Of a stretch of DNA of 64,000 nt, positions 35,232 through 44,303 are shown piece after piece. The notes beneath the pieces were generated by a model, which ran no database searches, was not told the DNA's origin, and saw only the letters and a list, made by a program, of their open reading frames with translations. This DNA comes from Sva-07 sp963743825. GTDB taxonomy: Bacteria > Actinomycetota > Acidimicrobiia > Acidimicrobiales > Ilumatobacteraceae. The stretch covers positions 186,001-250,000 of the forward strand of contig CAVURC010000015.1 of the NCBI GenBank assembly GCA_963743825.1. The letters run 5' to 3'. Within the stretch, counting starts at the first letter, position 1; each line of letters begins with the position of its first letter. Both the position numbers and the translations under genes were made by a program.

Positions 35232-36566
35232 TCAGGAACGGAAGATGGTGATCTTGTCCTCGCCGATGCGCGCACGCTTCTCGGGGTCGTCGATGCCGAG
35301 GCCCTCCGACGGGGCCAGACACAGCACGCCGAGCTTGCCCTCGATCTCGTTGTGGTGCACGGCGAGCGCAGCAGCGCCGACCTCGGCGAGATCGAAGGTC
35401 TTCGTGAGGAGCGGCTGGATGCGGCCCTGGTCGAGCAGCTTGTTGGCGGCGTACGACTCGGCGTAGTTGGCGAAGTGCGAACCGATGAGCTTCTTGAGGC
35501 GCATCCAGAAGTGGCGGTTGTCGAACTCGACCATGTACCCCGACGTCGCCGCGCACGTGACGATCGTGCCGCCACGCTTCACCGCGAACACCGACGCACC
35601 CATCGTCGATCGCCCCGGGTGCTCGAACACGATGTCGACATCCTCGCCGTTGTTGACCTCGCGGATCTTCTTGCCGAAGCGTCGCCACTCGGATTCGTCC
35701 TGGGTGTTCTCGTCGGACCAGAACTGATAGTTCTCCGCCCGCCGGTCGATGACGGCTTCGCAACCCATCCGGTTCAGCAGTGCAGCCCGCTCGGGCGACG
35801 ACACCACGCCGACCGGTGTGCCACCGCCGTTGAGCACGTACTGCACGGCGTAGCCGCCGATGCCGCCGGTGGCGCCCCAGATCAGCACGTTGTCGCCCTG
35901 CTTCATCTGTGCGCCGTTCGCGCTGACGAGCATGCGGTACGACGTGGAACTGCACAGCGCATTGACCGACGACTCCTCCCACGTGAGGTGACTCGGCTTG
36001 GGCATCAGCTGATTGGCCTTGACGACAGCGAGGTCGGCGAGGCCACCGAAGTTCGTCTCGAAGCCCCAGATCAGCTGGTTGGTGGCGAGCATCGAGTCGT
36101 TGTGCGCGCTCGGATCCTGGTCGTCGACGTAGTTGCAGTGCACCGTCACCCGATCGCCGGGCTTCCAGTTCCGCACGGCCGAGCCGACCCGCACGACGAC
36201 ACCCGAGGCGTCGGAGCCCACGACGTGGTACGGCAGCGAATGGCGCTTGCCCCAGTCGTTGTCGCGTCCCATCCGGTCGAGGAAACCGAATGTCGGCAGC
36301 GGCTCGAAGATCGAACTCCACACGGTGTTGAAGTTGATGCTCGACGCCATCACGGCGATGAAGACCTCGTCGGGGGCCAGTTCGGGTGTCGCCACCTCCT
36401 CGACGTGGAGCGACTTGCGGGGGTCCTTGTCCCACGACTCGACCCCTTCGAACATCGCTGCCTCGTCACGCTTGACGACCGCTGCGCGGTAGCTCTCGGG
36501 AACCGGAAGGTTGGCGAGATCCTCGCCGCTGGCACCGGATTGGATGGCCTCGAGGATCTGTTGCAT
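35232..36566 (-). CDS. ccr: Crotonyl-CoA carboxylase/reductase
   Basis: NADPH-dependent reductive carboxylase converting crotonyl-CoA and CO2 to ethylmalonyl-CoA, 444 residues, MDR superfamily. Residues known to hold CO2 in this family are recognisable by context: Asn in 'ASSINFNTVWS', Phe-Glu in 'LIWGFETNFGG' and His in 'NRHFWMRLKKLIGSHF'. The Rossmann motif is 'VLIWGATGGIGGYAVQYVL'. This distinguishes it from plain enoyl reductases. The ATG at 36566 starts 'MQQILEAIQSG', the usual N-terminus. It diverges from a thiolase with a shared 134-bp control region holding repeated AAATGTGC boxes. Confidence 0.93.
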   Translation of the reverse strand: MQQILEAIQSGASGEDLANLPVPESYRAAVVKRDEAAMFEGVESWDKDPRKSLHVEEVATPELAPDEVFIAVMASSINFNTVWSSIFEPLPTFGFLDRMGRDNDWGKRHSLPYHVVGSDASGVVVRVGSAVRNWKPGDRVTVHCNYVDDQDPSAHNDSMLATNQLIWGFETNFGGLADLAVVKANQLMPKPSHLTWEESSVNALCSSTSYRMLVSANGAQMKQGDNVLIWGATGGIGGYAVQYVLNGGGTPVGVVSSPERAALLNRMGCEAVIDRRAENYQFWSDENTQDESEWRRFGKKIREVNNGEDVDIVFEHPGRSTMGASVFAVKRGGTIVTCAATSGYMVEFDNRHFWMRLKKLIGSHFANYAESYAANKLLDQGRIQPLLTKTFDLAEVGAAALAVHHNEIEGKLGVLCLAPSEGLGIDDPEKRARIGEDKITIFRS

Positions 36567-36621
36567 CGTCCGCGACGTTACCGATCGGTATTCCCCACCC
36601 ACAAAGCGGTCCCCAACTCCG

Positions 36622-36666
36622 AAATGTGCGCCGAAATGTGCACCCGGTGCACACCTGGGCACATTT
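36622..36666. promoter_or_regulatory. AAATGTGC repeats between ccr and the thiolase gene (candidate operator)
   Basis: AAATGTGC occurs at 36622-36629 and 36634-36641, and inverted (GCACATTT) at 36659-36666. A GTGCAC palindrome lies between (36647-36652). The cluster is centred in the divergent intergenic region and ends about 20 bp before the thiolase -10-like TAGCGT (36689-36694), so a regulator here could control both genes. Confidence 0.5.
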
Positions 36667-36700
36667 TTCGGGGGGTGGGGGGTGGGGGTAGCGTCGAGGG

Positions 36701-37891
36701 ATGGCTTCCACAGGTTCGTACATCGTTGCCGGCGCTCGCACTCCGATCGGGAAGATGAGCGGCGCACTGTCGTCGTTCTCCGCAGCCGACCTGGGCGGGT
36801 TCGCGATCAGCGCCGCACTCGAGCGCGCCGGTGTGGCGCCCGACGAGGTGCAGCACGTGATCATGGGTCAGGTGCTCATGGCCGGCCAGGGTCAGGTGCC
36901 GAGCCGCCAGGCCGCCGTGAAGGCCGGCATTCCGATGAGCGTCCCGTCGATCAACGTCAACAAGGTGTGCCTGTCGGGCCTGAACGCGATCTACCTCGCC
37001 AATCAGATGATCGCGGCCGGTGAGGCCGACATCGTGATCGCCGGCGGCATGGAGTCGATGTCCAACGCTCCGTACATCGCCGACGGCGCCCGCGCCGGCT
37101 TCCGCTACGGCAACACCGAGCTGCGCGACGCAATCATCGCGGACGGCCTGTGGTGTTCGTTCGACGGCTGCCTGATGGGGCTCGGCACCGACCGGTACGC
37201 CGGCAGTGAGAGCATCAGTCGCGACGCGCAAGATGCATTTGCCGCCACGTCGAACGAGCGAGCTGCCGATGCAATCAAGGAGGGTCGCCTGGCCGACGAG
37301 ATCGTGCCGGTCGCCGTGCCGCAGCGCAAGGGCGATCCGATCCTCGTCGAGACCGACGAGGGTGTGCGGCCCGGCACGACCGCCGAGAGCCTCGGCGGTC
37401 TGCGCCCCGCGTTCGACAAGGACGGCACCGTCACCGCCGGCAACGCGTCGCAGCTCTCCGACGGCGCCAGCGCCCTCGTGATGATGTCGAGGGCCGAGGC
37501 CGAGCGCCGTGGCGTGGCGCCGCTCGGTGAGTTCGTGTCGTACGGGATGGTCGCCGGCCCGGACAGCGCATCGCTGCTCCACCAGCCGAGCCGGGCGATC
37601 CTGCTGGCCGCCGAGCGCGCCGGCATCGCCATTGGCGACCTCGACCTGTTCGAGATCAACGAAGCGTTCGCCGCCGTCGGTATCGCCTCGATCGCGGAAC
37701 TCGGCATCAGCGACGACATCGTCAACGTCAACGGTGGGGCGATCGCACTGGGCCACCCGATCGGCATGAGCGGCAATCGCCTCGTCCTCACGATCCTGCA
37801 CGAACTGACGCGCCGCGGTGGCGGCATCGGCGCCGTGGCACTCTGCGGCGGCGGCGGCCAGGGTGACGCCGCCATCGTGCGCACCGTCTGA
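36701..37891 (+). CDS. Acetyl-CoA C-acetyltransferase (thiolase)
   Basis: A 396-residue thiolase. The nucleophilic cysteine is in 'NKVCLSGLNAIYLANQMI', the catalytic His and Cys are in 'NEAFAAVGIASIAELG', 'NGGAIALGHPIGMSGNRLV' and 'GGIGAVALCGGGGQGDA'. It condenses two acetyl-CoA to acetoacetyl-CoA or works in reverse. Divergent partnership with ccr suggests supply of crotonyl-CoA for the ethylmalonyl-CoA route. TAGCGT lies 6 nt before the ATG, with no Shine-Dalgarno. Confidence 0.94.
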   Translation: MASTGSYIVAGARTPIGKMSGALSSFSAADLGGFAISAALERAGVAPDEVQHVIMGQVLMAGQGQVPSRQAAVKAGIPMSVPSINVNKVCLSGLNAIYLANQMIAAGEADIVIAGGMESMSNAPYIADGARAGFRYGNTELRDAIIADGLWCSFDGCLMGLGTDRYAGSESISRDAQDAFAATSNERAADAIKEGRLADEIVPVAVPQRKGDPILVETDEGVRPGTTAESLGGLRPAFDKDGTVTAGNASQLSDGASALVMMSRAEAERRGVAPLGEFVSYGMVAGPDSASLLHQPSRAILLAAERAGIAIGDLDLFEINEAFAAVGIASIAELGISDDIVNVNGGAIALGHPIGMSGNRLVLTILHELTRRGGGIGAVALCGGGGQGDAAIVRTV

Positions 37892-37975
37892 GCCGACCCC
37901 GATCACCAGCGCGGCCTGTGACGGTTGCGTCACCGTCTGATCACGTTTGGTGTCCGTCATTCCCACGTTGCGTGC

Positions 37976-38003
37976 TTGACACACCACGTCACGTCGGTAA
38001 ACT
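37976..38003 (+). promoter_or_regulatory. Candidate promoter TTGACA-N16-TAAACT
   Basis: TTGACA (37976-37981) and TAAACT (37998-38003) are 16 bp apart on the plus strand in a relatively AT-rich stretch 85 bp after the thiolase. No reading frame follows; a set of hairpins does. Confidence 0.45.
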
Positions 38004-38004
38004 G

Positions 38005-38181
38005 ACACAGGTAGCGACTTGTGTTACGGATACTTGACGAAATAGTCGGGGTTCCGTAATGTGATCGCAATAATCAATCGAGTGAGTCAACGTCGCCTCA
38101 CCCCCCTCTGGGGCATCATCGAAACGAATCGGCCCGTCCGCCCGCAACCGATTCGTGGAGATGGTGCCCCAGTCCATTTTT
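38005..38181 (+). ncRNA. Candidate structured small RNA
   Basis: Downstream of the TTGACA/TAAACT promoter the 175-nt stretch has no plausible gene on either strand but several stems. ACACA (38005-38009) can pair with TGTGT (38020-38024). TTACGGA (38024-38030) can pair with TCCGTAA (38053-38059), sharing one base with the previous stem, so the two may alternate. A 25-base hairpin (38108-38132 with 38148-38172, five mismatches) is followed by TCCATTTTT (38173-38181), a factor-independent terminator pattern on the plus strand. Together with convergent recR these suggest an independent transcript. It does not show the conserved SRP RNA loop. A long 3' UTR and terminator for the thiolase gene is the main alternative. 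Confidence 0.4.
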
Positions 38182-38219
38182 CGACCAGGGCGACACCGGG
38201 GATCAGTCGACGATCACAC

Positions 38220-38825
38220 TCAGTCGATCAGGCGGCGACCTTCGATGGCGCGGCCGAGCGTGAGTTCATCGGCGTACTCCAAGTCGCCACCGACCGGGAG
38301 ACCGCTGGCGATGCGAGTGACCTTCAACCCGATCGGCTTCAGCAGCCGGGCGAGGTACATCGCGGTGACCTCGCCTTCGGTGTTCGGGTTCGTGCACAAG
38401 ATGATCTCCTCGATGCCCTCGGGCTCGATCCGAGCGACGAGCTCGCGGATCTTGAGGTGCTCGGGGCCGATCCCCTCGAGCGGGCTCATCGCGCCGAGCA
38501 GCACGTGATATCGACCGCGGAACTCACCGGTCTTCTCGATGGCCACGATGTCACGAGACTCCTCCACCACGCAGACCATCGACGAGCTGCGACCGTCGTC
38601 GCTGCAGATCGGGCACAGCGATCCTTCGGCGACGTTGAAGCATCGTTCACAGAACCGCACGCGCGCCTTGGCATCGGTGATCGCGAATGCGAGGCGGGTG
38701 GCGTCCTCGGTGGGCACCTTCAGGAGGTGGAACGCGATGCGCTGCGCCGACTTCGGTCCGATGCCCGGAAGTCGACCGAGTTCGTCGATCAGCACCTGGA
38801 CCGGCGCGGTGTAGTTGCCGGCCAT
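38220..38825 (-). CDS. recR: Recombination mediator RecR
   Basis: A 201-residue RecR. The N-terminal HhH is 'LIDELGRLPGIGPKSAQRIA', the zinc finger 'FCERCFNVAEGSLCPICSD' has four cysteines, and the Toprim domain is 'RDIVAIEKTGEFRGRYHVLL' with 'GPEHLKIRELVARIEPEG' and 'CTNPNTEGEVTAMYLARLL'. With RecF/RecO it loads RecA on gaps. The ATG at 38825 shares one base with the dnaX stop (TGATG), the usual dnaX-recR coupling, but no ybaB lies between. Confidence 0.95.
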   Translation of the reverse strand: MAGNYTAPVQVLIDELGRLPGIGPKSAQRIAFHLLKVPTEDATRLAFAITDAKARVRFCERCFNVAEGSLCPICSDDGRSSSMVCVVEESRDIVAIEKTGEFRGRYHVLLGAMSPLEGIGPEHLKIRELVARIEPEGIEEIILCTNPNTEGEVTAMYLARLLKPIGLKVTRIASGLPVGGDLEYADELTLGRAIEGRRLID

Positions 38826-40632
38826 CAGCCCGCCTCCTCGATCAACTCGGACCCCGGGAATGCCTCGGCCAGTCGGTCGATCGGCGTCTTCACCGACTCG
38901 GGTGGGGCATCGATGAGATCGTCCAGATCGACGTCGTCGTCATCGGGAAGCACGTGGGCGACGGTCACATCACGCACGTCGTCGACTGCTCCCATCGGGT
39001 CCACGGGCGGCGCCGACGACGAAACGACAGCGACCCGTGCGGGGTCGTCGCTCACGGCCGGCACCCGAGTGGGTTCGGCAACGTCGTCACCATCACTGCG
39101 CCCGCCGCCCCGCCACCGTCACCGCCACCGTCGACGAGTTCGATCGAGATGGCGGTCGCGGCGAACTCGCTGAGTGCCTTCTCGACGGCCGCACGGTGTT
39201 GCTCACACTTGCCGCGATGCACGGCGTTCGGAACCGACAGTGTGAGCACTCCATCGCTGCTGCGCACGAACGTCGCCGGTGCGTAGATCGCACGGGGCAT
39301 CCCCTTCAACGAGGGCCTGACCGTGTTCTCCCAGGCATCGGCGGTGATCGAGTTCTGCGGCGGGGCCGCAGTCGGCTCCGCGGCGTGCTCGACCGCAGCC
39401 GTGGGCGACGACTCGACGGGGTTCTCCGGTTCAGGCGTCGTCCGGCGGACACGGCCACCGAGCGCGGCACGACCGGTCGACGGATCGACCGGCGGCTGCG
39501 CAGCCGACGGCGCCGCCGCAGCGACGACCCCGTCGGCCAACTGGCGTTCGATCCGATCGAGACGCGCAACGAGTGCCGACGTGTCGTTCGAGACACTGTC
39601 GGCGGTCAACTGCACCGTGGCCACGTCGAGCAGCACCCGCGGGTCGGGAGCGTGGCGCATCTCGGTCAGCCCGGTGCCGAGGAGTTCGATCCCCCGCACG
39701 AGTCCGGCCGCGCCGAGGCGCTGCGACTGTTCGGCGAGACCGTCGAGGCGATGCGACGGCAACTGCACCAGCTCGGGCGCCATCAGCGACAGGAACCCGT
39801 TGCGCAGGTACCCGATGAGTTCCTCGGTCAACGTCCTGGGGTCGGTACCGAGCGAGATGGAGTGCGCCACCATCGTGAGTGCTCGCCCGGCGTCGCGGTC
39901 GATCATCGCCTCCACGAACTCGTCGAGAGCGAGGTTGGTGATGCCGTCGTCGCCCGTGCTCGCCACGAGTTCGAGCGCCGAGAGCGTGTCGCGCGCCGAC
40001 CCGCCACCACGGGTGAGGACCTGCTCGATCGCCGCGTCGCTGACCTCGAGGCCCGCATCGGCAGCAACCCAGCGAACGTGCTCGGCGAGCGTGTCGGCCG
40101 GGAGGAGATGGAACTGCAGGTGCTGGGTTCGGCTGATGATCGTCGCCGACATCTTCTGCGGATCGGTGGTGGCCAGCACGAAGACGACGTGCGGGGGAGG
40201 TTCCTCGAGCGTCTTCAGCAACGCTGCCTCGGCCGGCTTCGACAGCATGTGGACCTCGTCGAGGATGTACACCTTGTGCCGGCCGGGTGTACCGAGCGAG
40301 GCCTTCTCGATCAGGTCGCGCATCGCATCGACGCCGTTGTTGCTCGCGGCGTCGAGTTCGTGGACGTCGTAGCTCGTGCCTCGTTCGACCGAGAGACACG
40401 ACTCGCATTCGCAGCACGGTTCGCCATCCTGCGGGTTCTCGCAGTTGAGGACCTTGGCGAGGATGCGCGCCGTGGAGGTCTTGCCGGTGCCCCGCGGACC
40501 GGAGAACAGGTAGGCCTGGCCCTCACGGCCCTCGGCGACCGCGGTCCGCAACGCCCGCACGACGTGGTCCTGGCCCTTCAGCTCACTGAAGCGGCGGGGC
40601 CGGTAGCGGCGGTAGAGCGACTGGATGGCCAT
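38825..40632 (-). CDS. dnaX: DNA polymerase III subunits gamma/tau, DnaX (frame-broken)
   Basis: Clamp-loader ATPase. The N-terminal 'SLYRRYRPRRFSELKGQDHV' leads to Walker A 'LFSGPRGTGKTSTARILAK', the zinc module 'CENPQDGEPCCECESC', 'KVYILDEVHMLSKPAEAALL' and the SRC motif region 'ATIISRTQHLQF'. Domain III and a Pro/Ala-rich linker follow. The first frame stops at 39052 after a Gly-rich run. A frame change within about 39085-39120 continues into an acidic tail ending 'DRLAEAFPGSELIEEAG' at 38825, the expected C-terminus directly coupled to recR. Deletion of one base in a G-run is the simplest cause; -1 frameshifting is discussed among the findings. Start ATG 40632. Confidence 0.9.
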
Positions 40633-40712
40633 CGCGTGCACGATAGCGATGGGATGTCACAGCCCGCGGACGTGACCACACCACACGACGCCCACTTCGT
40701 ACAGTCGACGTG

Positions 40713-41201
40713 ATGCAGTCACCTCTCGTCACCCGTCGACGATCGTTCGGGATCGTCGCGACGCTCGTCCTGCTCGCCGCCGGCACCGTCACGGGCTGCA
40801 GCGAGGTGGTCGAGCCGGTCACGTACGACGACTACCTCGGCGAACTGCAGGCCATCTGCACCGAGACGACCGAGCAACTGCTCGCACTACCGTCGGCACC
40901 CGAACAGATCGCCGTCGCCGACCTGGCCACCAGCGCTGCGGGGCTGCTCGACGCCGAGGCCACTCGAGTGAACCGACTCGACGTTCCGTCCGGTGACGAC
41001 GTACCGGTCGACGACCTCGACGGCGACCACCGGGCGTTCGTGCGCAACACGCAGGAACAGGCAGAGGCCTGGCGGGCGGTGGCGAACGCCGGGCCCGACG
41101 AGCTCGCCGAGTCCACACAGTTGATCGCCCAACTCGTCGGCGGCCGCAACGAACTGGCTGATTCGATGGGAGCGCCCGGCTGCGTCCGCGGTGATCTGTG
41201 A
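40713..41201 (+). CDS. Small secreted lipoprotein
   Basis: A 162-residue lipoprotein with a Tat-like or Sec signal (Arg-rich 'VTRRRSFGIVATLVLLAAG', lipobox 'GTVTGC' at about residue 29). A helical domain 'YDDYLGELQAICTETTEQLL' and 'EQAEAWRAVANAGPDELAES' follows, with a final 'GAPGCVRGDL'. Two cysteines in the mature part may pair. No family recognised. TACAGT (40700-40705) lies 7 nt before the ATG at 40713, so it is likely leaderless. It diverges from dnaX. Confidence 0.75.
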   Translation: MQSPLVTRRRSFGIVATLVLLAAGTVTGCSEVVEPVTYDDYLGELQAICTETTEQLLALPSAPEQIAVADLATSAAGLLDAEATRVNRLDVPSGDDVPVDDLDGDHRAFVRNTQEQAEAWRAVANAGPDELAESTQLIAQLVGGRNELADSMGAPGCVRGDL

Positions 41202-41250
41202 ACGCGATGTCTGACAACGCGACGGGTGCGACCACTAGCCTTTGCCGATC

Positions 41251-43110
41251 GTGAACGAGCGCACACCTGTTCCCTCCCGACACCCCCGTGTGCGCTCGCT
41301 GGTTCTCGTCGCGCTTGCGACACTCGGCGCAGTCCTGCTGACCCCCGGGCCCGTCTTCGCCGAGAACTCGGTCGTCAGCTCCACGCCCGCCGACGGGGCA
41401 TCGGTCGCCACCTCGCCCGCCTCGATCGAGATCACGTTCAGCGAGGTGCTCGGTGAGGTCAACACGATCGCAGTGCAGTGCGATGCCGAGCTGTTCACCG
41501 TCGGTCCACGACGCGTGAGCGACGACCGCCTGACGCTCGCAGCTGACGTGGTCGATGCGCTGCCCAAGGGCGACTGCGTGGTCAGTTGGGGCGTCAGCGA
41601 TGCCGACGGCCAACCCAACGGGGCGGGGAACCTGTCGTTCCGCGTCGAGAACGACGCCGCCACGGTCGAGACGACGCCGACGACCGACACGACCACCGAC
41701 ACGACGGACACCGCCGACGTCACCACCACGAATCCGACGGCCTCGGACGGGGACGTCGCTGAACTGTCGAGCGTCGACTCCGGCCAGGGCCCGCTGTGGT
41801 TGGGTCGGCTCCTGTCGGTGCTCGGCGTCGCGGTGCTGTTCGGTTCGCTCGTGCTCATCGCGGCGGCGTGGCCCGAGGGCGTCGAGTACCTGCTCGCCGT
41901 CCGATTCATCCGCGCCACCTGGCTCGTTGCGGTCGTCGGCTCGCTGCTGTACGTCGCTGCCGCCACGGCGGCGGTCACCGGCAGCGGCCTGGGGAGCGGT
42001 CTCAACCCGCTGAACTGGGTCGACCTGTTCAGCGCCGGCATCCCCGGCATCGCCGCGGTCGCCCGCCTGGTGCTCGTCGCTGCGAGCGCCTGGGTCGCGT
42101 TCCGACCCGATCGCGTGATCGACCCGGTCACCCAGATGGTGGCGTTGCTCATCCCGGGCCTGGCGACGGCAACCATCGGACTCAGCCGGACCGACATGGA
42201 TCTCGCCATCGTGGCCGTCCCCCTCTCGATCATCCATGCGCTCGCGATGGCCGTCTGGATCGGAGGCGTCGTGCTGCTGGCCCGGGTCGTGCTCGCCGGC
42301 CCCGGCGAGGAGGACCTCGTCCACGCCGTTCGCGGGTTCGGTCGGCTCTCGACCGGGGCGATCATCATCACGATCGCCACCGGCATCGTGCAGATGATCC
42401 TGCTCGACGGCGGAAACCTGTTCGGATCGTCGCACGGACGCGTCGTACTGCTGAAGACGTTGGTCGTCGCGTTCATGGTGTTCATCGCCATGTCGGCACG
42501 CCAGTACGTCAACGCGAAACTGCCTCGAGCCAACGAGATGACCATCCCGACCGCCGATCGCCTCCGTCGTGCCTTCGGCGCGGAGGCCGGCGCCGGGTTG
42601 ATCGTGCTCGCACTCAGCGCCTGGCTGGTGAGCCTCAGCCCGCCGAACATCGACACCAGTGCCCAGGTCGACTACGCGATCGAGTTGCAGGTCGAATCAC
42701 CCGACGCCGATCTCGACGTCACCGTGAAGTTCACCAGCAATGTGGTCGGCCTGTCGGGGATGTGGGTGGAAGTCGACGCCCCCGAGAGCGATCTGTCCGG
42801 ACTCGAGATCGTGCTGACCGCGCCGGCGAACGAGACGGTCGGCACGATCACGCAGCCGGTTCCGCTGACGGAGCCCGGCGTCGGTGTCGTCCCGGCCGAG
42901 AGTGGCATTCCATTCTCCGTTGCGGGCGACTGGACGCTGACGGTCAACGCCGTGACTCCGAACGGCGTGTTCAACAGCGACCCACAGATCTTCACGATCC
43001 TGAACCCCGACGGCTCGGTACCCACGACGCAGCTGACGACCCCGCCCGTCGTCACCGTCACGATCCCCGCAACCACCACCGCCACGACTGCCACGACCGC
43101 CGCCGGCTGA
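41251..43110 (+). CDS. CopC/CopD-type fusion protein
   Basis: A 619-residue membrane protein. The signal peptide ends 'TPGPVFA'; the CopC domain has 'SSTPADGASVATSPASIEIT', 'DCVVSWGVSDADGQPNGAG'. A Thr/Asp linker of about 35 residues follows, then a CopD domain of about eight TM helices ('WLGRLLSVLGVAVLFGSLV' to 'LIVLALSAWLVSLSPP') and a C-terminal extracytoplasmic beta domain with a Thr-rich tail. The histidine that starts mature CopC (AHAxL) is replaced by 'AENSVV', so the Cu(II) site is incomplete. Copper handling is thus uncertain. TAGCCT lies 9 nt before the GTG. Confidence 0.83.
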   Translation: MNERTPVPSRHPRVRSLVLVALATLGAVLLTPGPVFAENSVVSSTPADGASVATSPASIEITFSEVLGEVNTIAVQCDAELFTVGPRRVSDDRLTLAADVVDALPKGDCVVSWGVSDADGQPNGAGNLSFRVENDAATVETTPTTDTTTDTTDTADVTTTNPTASDGDVAELSSVDSGQGPLWLGRLLSVLGVAVLFGSLVLIAAAWPEGVEYLLAVRFIRATWLVAVVGSLLYVAAATAAVTGSGLGSGLNPLNWVDLFSAGIPGIAAVARLVLVAASAWVAFRPDRVIDPVTQMVALLIPGLATATIGLSRTDMDLAIVAVPLSIIHALAMAVWIGGVVLLARVVLAGPGEEDLVHAVRGFGRLSTGAIIITIATGIVQMILLDGGNLFGSSHGRVVLLKTLVVAFMVFIAMSARQYVNAKLPRANEMTIPTADRLRRAFGAEAGAGLIVLALSAWLVSLSPPNIDTSAQVDYAIELQVESPDADLDVTVKFTSNVVGLSGMWVEVDAPESDLSGLEIVLTAPANETVGTITQPVPLTEPGVGVVPAESGIPFSVAGDWTLTVNAVTPNGVFNSDPQIFTILNPDGSVPTTQLTTPPVVTVTIPATTTATTATTAAG

Positions 43111-43123
43111 TCCGGCGGTCGGT

Positions 43124-43154
43124 GTCACAGATGGTGTCTGACACCATCTGTGAC
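43124..43154. repeat. Perfect 31-bp palindrome, GTC-T-GAC centre
   Basis: Arms GTCACAGATGGTGTC around T at 43139. The last nine codons and the stop (43125-43127) of the DNA ligase gene lie inside it. It separates that gene from the convergent CopC/CopD gene. Confidence 0.8.
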
Positions 43155-44246
43155 GAAGTCGTGGAAGGAGACGGGTTCGGCGACGTCGAGCTGGTCGTAG
43201 GTGCACGACTCGGGAGTCCGGTCGGGTCGCCAGCGCAGGAAGCCGACGCCGTGGCGGAATCGACGACCTTCGAGCTGGCCGAACGACACCTCGGCGACGA
43301 GCCCCATCCGGATCGGGACGAACGACAGGTCCTTGCCGGCGTTCCAACGGCTGCCGCCACTCGTTGCAGCGCCGGCAGCGTCACCGTCCCACTCGGCCCA
43401 CTCCCGCCACGGGTGACCCTCGAGCGCGTCGTGGGTTCGCGGCTCGAGTTCGACGAGGAGTTCAGCTCGCCGCTTCACCGAGAACGAAGCGGCGACACCG
43501 ACGGAATGCATGTCGCCGGTGGCGTCGAACAGACCGAGCAGGAGCGATCCCACTCCGTTGCCGTCCTTGTGGATCCGGTAGCCGGCGACAGCACAGTCGG
43601 CAGTGCGCTGGTGCTTGATCTTGGCGAGCGCTCGCTTGCCGGGCTGATAGGTGCCGTCGAGCGGCTTGGCGACCACACCGTCGAGCCCCGCGCCCTCGAA
43701 GCGATGGAACCAGTCCTCCGCCACGGCACGGTCGGTCGTCGCCGGCGTCACGTGGACGACGTCGTTCGCGGTCAACGCCTCGACGAGCGCAGCTCGACGG
43801 TCGATCATCGGCTCGTCGAGGAGTGACGTGTCGCCGATGGCCAGGAGATCGAAGGCAACGAATGCTGCCGGCGTCTCCACGGCGAGCCGGTTGATGCGCG
43901 ACTCCGCGGGGTGGATCCGCTGCAGCAACGCGTCGAAGTCGAGCCCCGTGCCCGAATCACCGGCAACGACGATCTCCCCGTCGACGACACAGCGATCGGG
44001 GAGCGCCGCAGCGAGCGGCGCGGTGAGTTCGGGGAAGTACCGGCCGAGCGGGCGCAGCTTGCGCGAGATGAGTTCGAGCCGATCGCCGTCACGGAACACG
44101 ATGCAGCGGAACCCGTCCCACTTGGGTTCGAAGAGCCACCCGTCGCCGTCCGGGATGGAGCGGGCGAGCTTGGCGAGCATCGGCTCCAGGGGCGGCTGGA
44201 AGGGCAGGTTCATCTGCGGTTGTGGATCGGGTGACGAGACGGCCAT
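43125..44246 (-). CDS. ATP-dependent DNA ligase (LigC/LigD-type)
   Basis: A 373-residue two-domain ligase. The adenylation domain has the nucleophilic lysine in 'WLFEPKWDGFRCIVFRDGD', then motif III-IV 'VAFDLLAIGDTSLLDEP', 'GLDGVVAKPLDGTYQPGKR' (motif IV) and 'ALAKIKHQRTADCAVAGYR' (motif V). An OB-fold ends with 'WRPDRTPESCTYDQLDV'. There is no polymerase or phosphoesterase domain, so it is LigC-like. Such ligases support NHEJ or base-excision repair beside NAD-dependent LigA. The start at ATG 44246 could instead be ATG 44213. Stop and last codons lie in a palindrome. Confidence 0.9.
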   Translation of the reverse strand: MAVSSPDPQPQMNLPFQPPLEPMLAKLARSIPDGDGWLFEPKWDGFRCIVFRDGDRLELISRKLRPLGRYFPELTAPLAAALPDRCVVDGEIVVAGDSGTGLDFDALLQRIHPAESRINRLAVETPAAFVAFDLLAIGDTSLLDEPMIDRRAALVEALTANDVVHVTPATTDRAVAEDWFHRFEGAGLDGVVAKPLDGTYQPGKRALAKIKHQRTADCAVAGYRIHKDGNGVGSLLLGLFDATGDMHSVGVAASFSVKRRAELLVELEPRTHDALEGHPWREWAEWDGDAAGAATSGGSRWNAGKDLSFVPIRMGLVAEVSFGQLEGRRFRHGVGFLRWRPDRTPESCTYDQLDVAEPVSFHDFVTDGVRHHL

Positions 44247-44303
44247 CGCCGCACAGTCTTGTCGATCTAACGGACCGGCTCGACAGCCACTAACTTCGCC
44301 AGG

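Noticed and set aside
34791..36758. A 655-codon open frame on the plus strand
   Set aside because: Antisense to ccr and the HAD gene; no start signal and no domain.
38005..38181. SRP (4.5S) RNA gene next to dnaX/recR
   Set aside because: The position is suggestive, but the conserved GGAAG..AGCAG loop of SRP RNA is not present on either strand.
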